Below are positions 54,279 through 62,562 of a stretch of 64,000 bases of DNA, in pieces. The notes below the pieces were generated by a model. That model had not been told where the DNA came from, searched no databases, and was given only the letters and a program-made list of their open reading frames with translations. The stretch's first letter is position 1, and each line of letters starts with the position of its first letter. Made by a program: the position numbers and the translations under genes. Origin of the DNA: Paenibacillus sp. PL91 (GTDB lineage Bacteria; Bacillota; Bacilli; Paenibacillales; Paenibacillaceae); assembly GCF_012935325.2 (NCBI RefSeq), contig NZ_JABBYG020000009.1, positions 222,195-286,194 of the forward strand. Direction: 5' to 3'.

Positions 54279-55037
54279 ATGGAAAAAGCAATTGAAGTAA
54301 AAGGACTGCAAAAATCCTACAAGCAGCTTCAAGTCCTAAAAGGCGTGGATTTCGAGGTGGAAAAGGGCAGTATTTTCGCCCTTCTCGGCTCCAACGGGGC
54401 GGGCAAGACAACGGTTGTCAAAATCCTCACCACGCTGCTCAAACAAGACAGCGGAACCGCGACCGTAAACGGATTCGATGTTGCGTCAAAACCCGAGAAC
54501 GTGCGGCAGGCGATCAGTCTGACCGGGCAATTTGCCGCCGTGGACGAAATTTTGACCGGACGGGAAAATCTGATCATGATTGCAAAGCTAAGATACCTCA
54601 AAAATCCGCGTCAGGTTGCGGACGACTTGCTTAAACGCTTCGGCTTGACAGACGCCGCCGACCGCAGGGCGTCTACTTATTCGGGTGGTATGCGCCGCAG
54701 GCTCGACATCGCCTTGAGCCTTGTAGGAAAACCGCAGATCATTTTCCTCGACGAGCCGACCACTGGGCTTGACCCCGAGGCACGCATCGAGGTTTGGAAG
54801 ATTGTGAAAGAGCTTGCAATCGGCGGAACGACTGTACTCCTAACCACGCAGTATTTGGAGGAGGCTGAGCAGCTTGCCGACCGAATTGCCATTCTGCATG
54901 AGGGTAGGATTATCGCTAGTGGCACGCTCTCGGATCTTAAAAAGCTGTTCCCATCCGCAAAGGTGGAGTATGTTGAAAAACAACCGACATTAGAAGAGAT
55001 ATTCCTCTCCATCGTCGGCAAAAAGGAGGCAAAGTAA
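54279..55037 (+). CDS. ABC exporter ATPase, DrrA-like
   Basis: ATP-binding subunit of 252 residues: Walker A GSNGAGKTT (residues 37-45), signature YSGGMRRR, Walker B IIFLDEPTTGLD, and the short C-terminal extension of DrrA-type drug or antibiotic exporters. AAAGGGGG precedes the ATG. Its stop is directly followed by the permease ATG. It works with that permease in efflux; the substrate is unknown. A copy of its first bases lies 1.3 kb upstream. Confidence 0.93.
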   Translation: MEKAIEVKGLQKSYKQLQVLKGVDFEVEKGSIFALLGSNGAGKTTVVKILTTLLKQDSGTATVNGFDVASKPENVRQAISLTGQFAAVDEILTGRENLIMIAKLRYLKNPRQVADDLLKRFGLTDAADRRASTYSGGMRRRLDIALSLVGKPQIIFLDEPTTGLDPEARIEVWKIVKELAIGGTTVLLTTQYLEEAEQLADRIAILHEGRIIASGTLSDLKKLFPSAKVEYVEKQPTLEEIFLSIVGKKEAK

Positions 55038-55805
55038 ATGGAGACGACAAAGAATCATTTCTTCACCGATATTAGCGTTATGCTTGGTCGTTCCATGCGC
55101 CATATTTTCCGCAGTATGGACACCATCATCACGGTCTGCATCACTCCGATTGCGATGATGCTGCTGTTCGTCTATGTGTTAGGCGGTGCCATTCAAACCG
55201 GAACGGATAACTATGTGAATTACCTGTTGCCAGGCATACTGCTTATGGCGATCGCAAGCGGAATAGCCTATACGGCTTACCGCCTGTTTATGGATAAGCA
55301 GCGGGGCATATTCGAGCGGTTTCACACCATGCCGATTTCACGTTCCGCCTTGCTTTGGGGGCATGTGCTGACCTCTCTGGTGTCCAACGCCATTTCGGTG
55401 ATCGTCATCATTCTCGTAGCGCTCGTTATGGGTTTTCGTTCGTCCGCGGGAATACTGCCATGGCTTGCCGTAGCCGGCATACTCGCGTTGTTTACGCTGG
55501 CCTTAACTTGGGTAGCGGCGATTTCCGGACTGTCCGCAAAAACGATTGAAGGTGCAAGCGCGTTTTCCTATCCACTTATTTTCCTGCCGTTTATCAGTTC
55601 GGCGTTTGTGCCGACTGAGTCGATGCCGTCGGTCGTTCGCGCATTTGCCGAAAACCAGCCGGTGACCTCGATCGTGAACGCTATTCGTTCGCTACTGTCG
55701 GATCAGCCGGTGGGTAATGATATATGGGTCGCTCTTGCGTGGTGCGTCGGGATTTTGATCGTAGCCTATTTCTTTGCAATGAAGGTATATAAAAAGAAAG
55801 CTTGA
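55038..55805 (+). CDS. ABC-2 type exporter permease, DrrB-like
   Basis: Membrane protein of 255 residues with six predicted helices, and the ABC-2 hallmarks ERFHTMPISRSALLWGHVLT and PFISSAFVPTESMP. It forms the channel of the exporter with the ATPase encoded immediately upstream. AAGGAGG lies within the end of the ATPase gene. Confidence 0.92.
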   Translation: METTKNHFFTDISVMLGRSMRHIFRSMDTIITVCITPIAMMLLFVYVLGGAIQTGTDNYVNYLLPGILLMAIASGIAYTAYRLFMDKQRGIFERFHTMPISRSALLWGHVLTSLVSNAISVIVIILVALVMGFRSSAGILPWLAVAGILALFTLALTWVAAISGLSAKTIEGASAFSYPLIFLPFISSAFVPTESMPSVVRAFAENQPVTSIVNAIRSLLSDQPVGNDIWVALAWCVGILIVAYFFAMKVYKKKA

Positions 55806-55858
55806 AAAAGGACATCATTGTCCGGATGAAGTCCGCGGAAACCGCGGGCTTTATTTTG
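55805..55858 (+). repeat. Dispersed repeat B / terminator of the ABC operon
   Basis: AAAAAGGACATCATTGTCC, GGATGAAGT and the hairpin CCGCGG-AAA-CCGCGG, then CTTTATTTTG. The flank and hairpin resemble the copy at 63853 (GGATGACAAGAACATTAG, GAATGAAGTC). It ends the exporter operon. Confidence 0.65.
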
Positions 55859-55925
55859 TTCTTTGTTTATAGTGAAGTGAAGGATGATATTTTTTGGCAT
55901 GGCCAGGTGAGATTATATCCGACTT

Positions 55926-56010
55926 ATTACGTTAACGGAGAACGATAGTTGAACACCGAAAGGACTGCCGCGTGGTAGTTCTTCGTTACGCTAACGGGCA
56001 GTATAGCGTA
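55926..56010 (+). repeat. Dispersed repeat A, full copy
   Basis: Left arm ATTACGTTAACGGAGAACGA then TAGTTGAACACC, hairpin AGGACTGCC-gcgt-GGTAGTTCT (two G-U pairs that keep the fold despite changed sequence), right arm GTTACGCTAACGGGCAGTAT. The NUDIX gene starts about 60 bases on. Confidence 0.85.
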
Positions 56011-56071
56011 ATAAATGTTAAGGAATCAACTGATCTCTGTTATAATCTGGAAGGGTAAAGGAGGGAGAAAG

Positions 56072-56566
56072 TTGAGAATTCGAACCGCAGCGAGGGCTAT
56101 AATTATTAAAGATGAAAAATTACTTGTACTACGAAGAACTGGAGTTCAAGGGGAATTTTATGTTCTCCCTGGTGGTGGTCAAGAACATGGCGAAAGCATT
56201 CAAGAAACTTTGGTTAGGGAAGTGCTTGAAGAAGTAAGTTTGGTGGTTGAAATTGAGGAACTTCTCTTTATAAATGAATTCATTGCTAAAAGAGATTCTC
56301 TTTTCCCTGATTTAGAACCCGATGTCCACCAAATTGACTTTACATTTTTATGCAAGGTTATTTCGATAAATGAAGCAAAGGTTGGAGACACTCCTGACGT
56401 GCACCAGGTGGGCATTGCTTGGATTCCACTGAATGAAATAACCGATTATAATTTGCATCCCAATAATGATGTCAATTTTATACTTGGTGCACTTTCGAGA
56501 AACGCATTAACAAAATGGATAACAAATAAAGAAAGCGTAAGAACGCCTTCATTTATTGCTGGCTAA
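56072..56566 (+). CDS. NUDIX hydrolase
   Basis: Protein of 164 residues with the Nudix box GGQEHGESIQETLVREVLEE, in which the final conserved Gly is Ser (EEVSL). The fold hydrolyses nucleoside diphosphates linked to another moiety; the acidic metal-binding Glu residues are present. The frame opens at 56015, but AAGGAGGG six bases before TTG 56072 marks the start, and TATAAT at 56041 would lie inside the longer version. The stop codon touches the following repeat A arm. Confidence 0.87.
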   Translation: MRIRTAARAIIIKDEKLLVLRRTGVQGEFYVLPGGGQEHGESIQETLVREVLEEVSLVVEIEELLFINEFIAKRDSLFPDLEPDVHQIDFTFLCKVISINEAKVGDTPDVHQVGIAWIPLNEITDYNLHPNNDVNFILGALSRNALTKWITNKESVRTPSFIAG

Positions 56567-56598
56567 ACTAACGAAGAACGATAGCTGAATAACCTTAA
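56565..56598 (+). repeat. Dispersed repeat A, left arm only
   Basis: AAACTAACGAAGAACGATAG and CTGAATAACC follow directly on the NUDIX stop codon. The hairpin and right arm are missing. Confidence 0.7.
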
Positions 56599-57359
56599 TT
56601 GCAGCCCAGCCAACACGATCTGCCATTCCAAATGAAGTTTCATACTAAAACTATAGAAGAGTTGATTTATGTTCACTGTTACTGTGAAGGTGACTCGGTA
56701 TCGGAAATACCAGTTGCTTGAATGGATAACCTCACAGGCTCGATTTGTTTATTATATCAGCGGAAATCTTGATCATTTAGGTAAGTATAAGTTAGATGAG
56801 TAACAACCTGATCCCGGCTGAACGAGGCATCGATTTGAAAACCTTCTTCATCGTTCGAAAAGGACTTCTTGCTTCCAGAACGTCCAATCCCGCACAAAAC
56901 AGCAAGATCGAAAAGAGAGAAGTAATATTTGACATTTCCCTAGCAGGCATTCTAGGTGAGGCGGGAGATTTCTCATATAACGGTTGTACCAGGAGCTAAA
57001 GATGAGAAATCAATAAGGATATCTGCTCGTTCTGCCGGTGCAATCGATTACCGACCACGATCCCTCGAAAGTTAACTGCACGAGCAAAGCAAGTGATGTT
57101 TGGTAGGCCGGATTAAAGATCAACGGCAATAACGAAACAACCCTGAGCATTTCTTCACAGGGTTGTTATCGACTGATTCTTTTCGGATTTGTAATTTTTA
57201 TATGCGAGTGGACTATATAAGGAGCGTAACACTGCTATCCTAGTTAATTTAATGGTGCAGGAGACGACCGATTATATCGTACTACGCTATCGTTCCACTT
57301 TTGCTTAATACTTCCTCCTGCGGAGTCCTAATCAATCCCGATCACCCACATAAGCTGCT
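56599..57359. other. Intergenic region without a recognised gene
   Basis: A 67-codon frame (56796-56999) has no ribosome binding site and no recognisable content. A short frame near 56660-56720 (IEELIYVHCYCEGDSVSEI) could be a remnant. AACAACCCTG...CAGGGTTGTT at 57136-57169 is a good terminator-like hairpin, but no gene precedes it, which suggests deletion of a gene here. Confidence 0.4.
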
Positions 57360-57497
57360 TTATTTCTCGGCGTAATCCGAGAGATTGGCTAATACGTCGT
57401 TTACGTGACCCGTGTCGTGATGCTCGTGGTAGACGGCGATTTTATCGCCCCGGAGCTCAAAGAGAAAATGATAATGGTTCTGATAGCGACTGAAAGA
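57360..57497 (-). pseudogene. C-terminal remnant of an NTF2/SnoaL-like gene
   Basis: Forty-five codons before TAA read RYQNHYHFLFELRGDKIAVY then HEHHDTGHVND, the typical last strand of SnoaL/NTF2-like proteins (compare VVELKDGKIMRYQDYWNP in the intact protein at 23403). The frame is closed by TGA upstream, and no start is available. Confidence 0.6.
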
Positions 57498-57548
57498 TCA
57501 ACTTAGTGAGCAGAGTTCTTTATCAAATATTCCATGTTTAGCATACCC

Positions 57549-58721
57549 TTAATTCGGTGACTGCACCGCCGAATGCCGTGATGCCATGCTGGACAATACA
57601 AACACGGCAATGATGGCGATGAGTACACCGAGTACCCCGAACCAGGTAATGGATGCCAAAGAAACACGGTTAACGATCAGCCCGCCGATTCCTGCGCCGA
57701 CAGCCATGGCAAGCTGCATCATGGAACTGTTCAAGCTCAGCATGACGCCCGAGGATTCAGGAACAAGCTTGACCAGGTTAAATTGCTGCGCCGGAGCGGA
57801 TGACCAGGCGGCAAAAGACCAGAGGATCAAAATGGCGAATACGGCAATGACCGACTGTCCGACTAAGGATAGCAAAATCAACGAAATGACGTGAAGCACC
57901 ATACCTGAAACGAGCGTGAATATAATGCCCCGTTTATCCGCGCTGTAGCCGCCGACTTTTGAGCCAATTAAACTGGCAATGCCGAACACGAACAGAGCTG
58001 CGCTAATCAATGATTCATTTAAATGAGTCACCTCTAGCAGAAAAGGGGATATGTAGGTATAGGCGAGGGAATATCCTCCCAACCAGAAAAAAGTAATCGC
58101 TAGAGCAACCAAAACCTGAGGTTTTTTTAACAAAGCAAATTGTTTGATCAAAGGGACAGGCTTGTCGCCCTGCATACGTGGAATAACTGCAGCAATGACA
58201 AGCATGGCGATGACCCCGACAATTGCGATGGCCAGAAATACCGCTTTCCAGCCAAAAGCCGAGGCTACCATTCTGCCGAGCGGGACGCCGATGATGAGCG
58301 ATGCGGTAATGCCCATGGTGACGTTGGCGATGGCGCTGGCCTGCTTGCCTGGCGGAGCGATTTTGGCGGCGATGCTAAGCGCGTTAACGGTGACCACCCC
58401 GGCGCCTAACGCCGTAATGATTCTCGCGGCAATGAAGAGACCGAAGCCGGGCAATATAAATGTCAGCAGATTTGCGGCAATAAAGAGGCCCAGCGAATAA
58501 AGGAGGAGCTTACGCCGGTCCATTTTGGCCGTCAGCGCCATCAAAATAGGCGTGCCGACCGCATAGGCCAGGGAATAGACTGTAATGAGCTGTCCTGCTG
58601 CCGCAACGCCTGTTCCCAACGTCTCTGCGATCCGGTCCAATATCCCGGAAATGATGTAATTGGATGTTCCAACTAAAAAGCTGACCAAGGCTAGAACGTA
58701 AATTTTCCATGTGCTCTTCAT
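57549..58721 (-). CDS. MFS efflux transporter, DHA1 type
   Basis: Membrane protein of 390 residues with twelve helices, of the AraJ/YdhP-like drug:H+ antiporter group (VYSLAYAVGTPILMALTAKM with the motif A-like DRRKLL loop, and ARIITALGAG with motif C-like content). GGAGAG precedes the ATG. It is divergent from a TetR regulator whose putative operators fill the intergenic region, so it is probably induced by its substrates. Confidence 0.9.
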   Translation of the reverse strand: MKSTWKIYVLALVSFLVGTSNYIISGILDRIAETLGTGVAAAGQLITVYSLAYAVGTPILMALTAKMDRRKLLLYSLGLFIAANLLTFILPGFGLFIAARIITALGAGVVTVNALSIAAKIAPPGKQASAIANVTMGITASLIIGVPLGRMVASAFGWKAVFLAIAIVGVIAMLVIAAVIPRMQGDKPVPLIKQFALLKKPQVLVALAITFFWLGGYSLAYTYISPFLLEVTHLNESLISAALFVFGIASLIGSKVGGYSADKRGIIFTLVSGMVLHVISLILLSLVGQSVIAVFAILILWSFAAWSSAPAQQFNLVKLVPESSGVMLSLNSSMMQLAMAVGAGIGGLIVNRVSLASITWFGVLGVLIAIIAVFVLSSMASRHSAVQSPN

Positions 58722-58852
58722 AATTCACTCTCCTGAAGTGTTTTAAGTAACTATGTTTTTAAAAATATCGAAATATAAATATAAATCGAACTTTGTGCCA
58801 ACATGGTTCTCTCCTCCTTTTGAAAAAGCGGCATTCTGCATTTTGTTTCAAT

Positions 58853-58953
58853 ACAACATTAGTTGTTTGTACAACACATGTTGTATTTATATGTTATAAT
58901 ACCAACCGAATGGTACGCAATCATCAATAACCATAAACCGTTGTATAGACAAC
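58853..58953. promoter_or_regulatory. TetR operator sites between MFS and TetR genes
   Basis: ACAACATTAGTTGT (58853-58866) and ACAACACATGTTGT (58871-58884) are inverted repeats 18 bases apart, just before TATAAT at 58895-58900. A third repeat with arms reversed, GTTGTATAGACAAC, lies at 58940-58953. The arrangement fits repression of both divergent genes by the TetR protein. Confidence 0.65.
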
Positions 58954-58994
58954 ACCATTTCTATAATGTCGTTTTATTAGGGGAGATTTTAACC

Positions 58995-59585
58995 ATGACA
59001 ATTAAAAAGAATGAAGCTGATCCTCGTGTGGTACGTACACGGCGACTCCTTCAGGACGCTTTTGCTTCATTAATTCAAGAAAAAGACTTTGAATCGATAA
59101 CCGTTAGGGATATTGCAGAGCGGGCTACTGTTAACAGAGCGACTTTTTATGCGCACTTTGTAGATAAATTCGAAATTCTTGAGGCCAGACTAATGGAATC
59201 ATTTATGACAATCATAAATCGTAGAATAAGCGGTCACGAAGTATTAAATGAAGAAACCATTCAGAGTATTTTTCTGGGTGTATGCGATTTTCACAAGAGT
59301 CTAAGCACTATGTGCAAAAGAAGGTATACATCGCTTGGAGCTGTATTCGAAATTCAAATAAAGGAAAAAATTCAAACGATACTTCTTTCCTTTATAGACA
59401 AAAACAAGATGCTATCGAGTCCAAACGCGCAATTCTTAATAAATACAGCTTCTATCATGTTAAGTTGGGGGATGTATGGGGCGGCTTGCGTTTGGAACAA
59501 TGAGGGGCGTCTAATAAGTGCGGAATCATTCGTTAAACAGACTATGCCCTTAGTGATGAACGGAGCCAATGAACTGCTGGGCTAG
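58995..59585 (+). CDS. TetR/AcrR family regulator
   Basis: Protein of 196 residues with a TetR helix-turn-helix (ITVRDIAERATVNRATFYAH then FVDKFEIL) and a C-terminal domain of the TetR_C_7-like type (FLINTASIMLSWGMYGAA). The frame opens at 58863 inside the operator region; AGGGGAG before ATG 58995 marks the true start. It probably represses the divergent MFS gene. A decayed relative lies directly downstream. Confidence 0.9.
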   Translation: MTIKKNEADPRVVRTRRLLQDAFASLIQEKDFESITVRDIAERATVNRATFYAHFVDKFEILEARLMESFMTIINRRISGHEVLNEETIQSIFLGVCDFHKSLSTMCKRRYTSLGAVFEIQIKEKIQTILLSFIDKNKMLSSPNAQFLINTASIMLSWGMYGAACVWNNEGRLISAESFVKQTMPLVMNGANELLG

Positions 59586-59594
59586 GTCCTGTAG

Positions 59595-59927
59595 CTATTA
59601 CTCTATCCTGCGGAAGAAACAAGATGCAATGCGGACAAATTGCGAATCCTTATTCAAACCATATTCGATTTTCTTTTGCGGGTTCAACAATGTAGTTCGC
59701 CGGGAGACAAGCAGTTTGAAGCGATGTTTGAAAATGCCATGCATCAGGATCTTCATCGACTCCTGCTTAAACGGTTAAATGAAGTGGACACACAGGGCTT
59801 TTCGCAAGACAAATTGAAAGCTACGGCACTCGTTATCAGTTGGGCATATTCGGATTGGCTTTGCAGTGGAGCCGGAACCCTGAAAGATCGCTCAGTGGAA
59901 CGATTTTTGAAGAAGCCATTGAGGTGA
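59595..59927 (+). pseudogene. C-terminal remnant of a second TetR-like gene
   Basis: The frame reads LRILIQTIFDFLLRVQQ, FEAMFENAMHQDLHRLLLKR and LKATALVISWAYSDWL. The last part resembles the C-terminal IMLSWGMYG region of the intact TetR upstream. The DNA-binding domain is absent and TAG closes the frame at 59592. It is a truncated TetR C-terminus, possibly left by recombination with the intact gene. Confidence 0.5.
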
Positions 59928-60102
59928 TATCGGTCAATCTAGCCCCTTTTGGGAGCAAACAACCAGCTAAATGAAAGCCGCGTAACTGCAGATTTTTTTA
60001 TTATAGGTACCCAAGTTATTGTCCTAAATCAATGACAAGAACTTGCACACTTATCCGATTAGATGATTGTCTAATCTAAAGTTATTCTACATCGGCAGCC
60101 TG

Positions 60103-60130
60103 TTAAGCTAACGGGCAGGATAACGCAACT
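60103..60130 (+). repeat. Dispersed repeat A, right arm only
   Basis: GTTAAGCTAACGGGCAGGAT then AACGCAACTT, with part of a hairpin arm (CGGCAGCC) just before it. Confidence 0.75.
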
Positions 60131-60161
60131 TGAAGTGATTTCGCATCGTCTAATAGAATAG

Positions 60162-60293
60162 ACATTATCCGCTGATGATGCTAATCCTGTTTCAGGATTA
60201 ATCATAAATGCAGGTTTATTACTATACCCGTTTTTATTGGTAGGAGTTAATGCTGTTGCTCAGTATTCTAAGAGGCGCGTTGCGTTAAGCTAA
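60162..60293 (+). pseudogene. C-terminal remnant of a membrane protein
   Basis: A 43-codon frame reads ADDANPVSGLIINAGLLLYP, FLLVGVNAVAQYSKRRVALS and ends in a TAA that belongs to the left arm of the next repeat A copy. It contains one clear membrane helix and a basic tail but no start, because TAG precedes it. It is the end of a lost gene trapped between two repeat copies. Confidence 0.45.
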
Positions 60294-60398
60294 CGAGACA
60301 CGATAGTTCAATGAAACCACGGAAGCAGCCGACCACAATGATCGGCTGCTTAATTACGCTAACGGGCAGGTTTGGGATTAGCAATCCATAAGAAACAA
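60284..60398 (+). repeat. Dispersed repeat A, full copy with extended right end
   Basis: Left arm GTTAAGCTAACGAGACACGA then TAGTTCAATGA, hairpin AAGCAGCCGA...TCGGCTGCTT (ten pairs), right arm ATTACGCTAACGGGCAGGTT, then TAGCAATCCATAAGAAAC as in the copy at 29703. Confidence 0.85.
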
Positions 60399-60471
60399 CC
60401 CAAGTTGAATTATGCTAAAATGTAGTAAATGTATATGGTAGATATCTCTGATGAACAAAGGAGAACTGTAA

Positions 60472-61047
60472 ATGAGAAAACTTGTTCTATTTCTGCACGC
60501 ATCGCTTGACGGTTTTGTAGAAGGGCCGAATGGTGAAATGGACATTGGCTGGGTTTCCTACGATGCTGATTTGGAGAAACACGCGAAAGAAATTCTGAGT
60601 ACTGCCGACACTGTCATTTGGGGGCGAGGGACTTATCAGATGATGCACAGTTACTGGCCATCTGTGCCTTCGAACCCATCAGCTTCGCAGCATGAACGGA
60701 ATCATGCCGAGTGGATCGAAAAGACAGCCAAAATCGTTTTTTCCACGACGCTGGAGAAAGTCGAATGGAATAATTCCAGACTCGTGAAAGAAGATGTCGA
60801 GGAAGAGATCAATAACCTCAAACAGCAGCCAGGCAAGGATATGGTCATCCTCGGCAGTCCTAGGTTCGCACACCACCTTATGCAGCTTGATTTAATTGAT
60901 GAGTATAAAATTACGGTTTCTCCCGTCCTGATCGGGAAGGGATTGCCGTTATTCCAAGGTCTCAAGGAGAAGATCAATCTTAAGCTAATCGAAAATAAGA
61001 CCTTTGATTCTGGAGCCATAGGTCTCGTTTACCAGACGGTAAGATGA
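60472..61047 (+). CDS. Dihydrofolate reductase-like (RibD C-terminal) protein
   Basis: Protein of 191 residues with the DHFR/RibD-C fold: LHASLDGFVEGPNGEMDIGW near the start, TVIWGRGTYQMM as the cofactor region, and MVILGSPRFAHHLMQLDLID toward the C-terminus. It probably binds NADPH, but such stand-alone proteins usually have unknown substrates. AAAGGAGAA precedes the ATG. It is a single gene between two repeat A copies. Confidence 0.9.
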   Translation: MRKLVLFLHASLDGFVEGPNGEMDIGWVSYDADLEKHAKEILSTADTVIWGRGTYQMMHSYWPSVPSNPSASQHERNHAEWIEKTAKIVFSTTLEKVEWNNSRLVKEDVEEEINNLKQQPGKDMVILGSPRFAHHLMQLDLIDEYKITVSPVLIGKGLPLFQGLKEKINLKLIENKTFDSGAIGLVYQTVR

Positions 61048-61064
61048 CCTTGTCACTTAAGGTG

Positions 61065-61147
61065 ATTACGCTAACGGGGAACGATAGTTGAATACCAAAA
61101 GGGCTGCCGCATGGCAGCCTTTCGTCGTTACGCTAACGGGCAGTAAT
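61065..61147 (+). repeat. Dispersed repeat A, full copy
   Basis: Left arm ATTACGCTAACGGGGAACGA then TAGTTGAATACC, hairpin AAAGGGCTGCC-gcat-GGCAGCCTTT (one bulged G), right arm GTTACGCTAACGGGCAGTAA. It starts 18 bases after the upstream stop codon. Confidence 0.88.
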
Positions 61148-61259
61148 GGTTAATAGGTAATTTGGTTTTCCTAGGTAATAAAATGAGCAATTGATAAGAA
61201 ATCATAACATTTGTTACATGCTATGATATAAGGAACTTCGCATGAAAGGAGAAATCAAA

Positions 61260-61757
61260 ATGGCAACAGACAATATCAGTGAACCAGAGAATGATAATGC
61301 CCTTACTCCACAAAATCCGTCTAAACCTGATCCTGCAATGGGTCGCTTGAATGTCTTCGTAGGGAAATGGAATACAGAGGGTGTGATTAAAGCGAGTCCA
61401 TCCGGGCCAGCTGATCAGTTGATAGCAGTAGATACCTACGAATGGTTGCCTGGGGGTTATTTTCTTATTCATCATGTTGATGGCCATATGGGGAAAGATG
61501 AGGTTAAGGCTATTGAGATCATTGGCTATGATGCTTCCAGTCAGAACTACACCACACACTCATATGACAACCAAGGCAATTTCAGTGCATACCAAGCGAA
61601 CTTACTCGACCGTGCCTGGACAATTTTTGGGAAATCGGAGCGATTCACAGGAATGTTTAGTGAAGATAGCAACACCTTAACAGGTAGTTGGGAGCTGTCA
61701 AACGACGGTAAGAATTGGGTACAATGGATGGACATCAAGTTGACTAAAGTCATCTAG
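61260..61757 (+). CDS. DUF1579 family protein
   Basis: Soluble protein of 165 residues with the DUF1579 pattern: VFVGKWNTEG, YEWLPGGYFLIHHVDG, GYDASSQNYTTHSYDNQG and GSWELSNDGKNW. It likely forms a lipocalin-like beta barrel; function unknown. AAAGGAG lies eight bases before ATG 61260, preferred over the ATG at 61242 that overlaps this site. Single gene between repeat A copies. Confidence 0.87.
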   Translation: MATDNISEPENDNALTPQNPSKPDPAMGRLNVFVGKWNTEGVIKASPSGPADQLIAVDTYEWLPGGYFLIHHVDGHMGKDEVKAIEIIGYDASSQNYTTHSYDNQGNFSAYQANLLDRAWTIFGKSERFTGMFSEDSNTLTGSWELSNDGKNWVQWMDIKLTKVI

Positions 61758-61845
61758 CTAAAAAATCCCCCTACTATTTATATTCTGTTGAGGTTCGAAT
61801 ACGAAATCAGTATCAATGGGCTGCTAAAAGCGGCACCCCTATCTA

Positions 61846-61938
61846 CTTAACTAACGGGAAACGATAGCTCAACCAGACAAGACGGCAGCCGGCCAGATGA
61901 TCGGCTGCCGTTTTCTCAACTAATGGGCAGATTAATGG
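61846..61938 (+). repeat. Dispersed repeat A, full copy
   Basis: Left arm TTAACTAACGGGAAACGATA then GCTCAACC, hairpin ACGGCAGCCG...CGGCTGCCGT (ten perfect pairs, ten-base loop), right arm CAACTAATGGGCAGATTAATGG. Confidence 0.85.
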
Positions 61939-61990
61939 AGAAAAGGTACGTACATCAATTATGCTATAATGTGTAAACAACAAGATAGGA

Positions 61991-62443
61991 GTGACTCCAA
62001 TTAAATCAATTATAGAAAGTCTAAACCATTGGATTATCGAATTACCGTCAAAAATATTTGCTTTATCCGAATTTGATCTTTCTGATCGGACGCAGCCAAA
62101 CAAATGGTCAAAAAAAGAAATACTAGGCCACTTGTCCGACTCTGCTCTCAACAATTTACACCGATTCGTTAGTGCTCAGTATGAAATTCAACCTTACACG
62201 GTGATTAAGTACGCCCAAAATCAGTGGGTAGAACTTATGGATTATCAGAACCTTCCAATTGATCATATCTTAAACTTATGGTTGAGTTTGAATAAGCAGA
62301 TAGCCGAGGTTATCTCAAAAATTCCCGAAGATAAGCTAAAGAACTTATGTGAGATAGGCGAAGAACAGACTGTAACATTAGAATGGATGATTAAAGACTA
62401 CATTGACCATTTGGAACACCATCTCAAGCAAATTTTTCGTTAG
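61991..62443 (+). CDS. DinB-like domain protein
   Basis: Helical protein of about 150 residues of the DinB/YfiT-like group: KWSKKEILGHLSDSALNNLH supplies one metal-binding His and the C-terminal DYIDHLEHHLKQIF the others. Members bind a divalent metal and often act as thiol-dependent transferases. The GTG at 61991 overlaps the AGGAG site (61987-61991); an ATT at 62000 stands at the ideal eight-base distance, so a rare ATT start is plausible. Single gene between repeat A copies. Confidence 0.82.
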   Translation: MTPIKSIIESLNHWIIELPSKIFALSEFDLSDRTQPNKWSKKEILGHLSDSALNNLHRFVSAQYEIQPYTVIKYAQNQWVELMDYQNLPIDHILNLWLSLNKQIAEVISKIPEDKLKNLCEIGEEQTVTLEWMIKDYIDHLEHHLKQIFR

Positions 62444-62475
62444 AAGAAGCCTTGCTTGAGCAAATTCAGGGTAAT

Positions 62476-62562
62476 TCGTTACGCTAACGGGGAACGATAG
62501 TTCAACATCGAGAGGGCTGCCACTTGGCAGCCCATTGCTCAACTAACGGGCAGATTAGTGGA
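62476..62562 (+). repeat. Dispersed repeat A, full copy
   Basis: Left arm CGTTACGCTAACGGGGAACG then ATAGTTCAACA, hairpin GGGCTGCC-actt-GGCAGCCC (eight perfect pairs), right arm CAACTAACGGGCAGATTAGTGG. It starts 33 bases after the DinB-like stop codon. Confidence 0.88.

Noticed and set aside
56796..56999. 67-codon plus-strand frame in the gap after the NUDIX gene
   Set aside because: No ribosome binding site, no recognised content, no neighbours that would support it.
46900..62562. Repeat A copies as integron attC sites
   Set aside because: attC sites have imperfectly inverted ends (RYYYAAC and GTTRRRY). Here the arms are in direct orientation, and no integron integrase gene is visible in the window.
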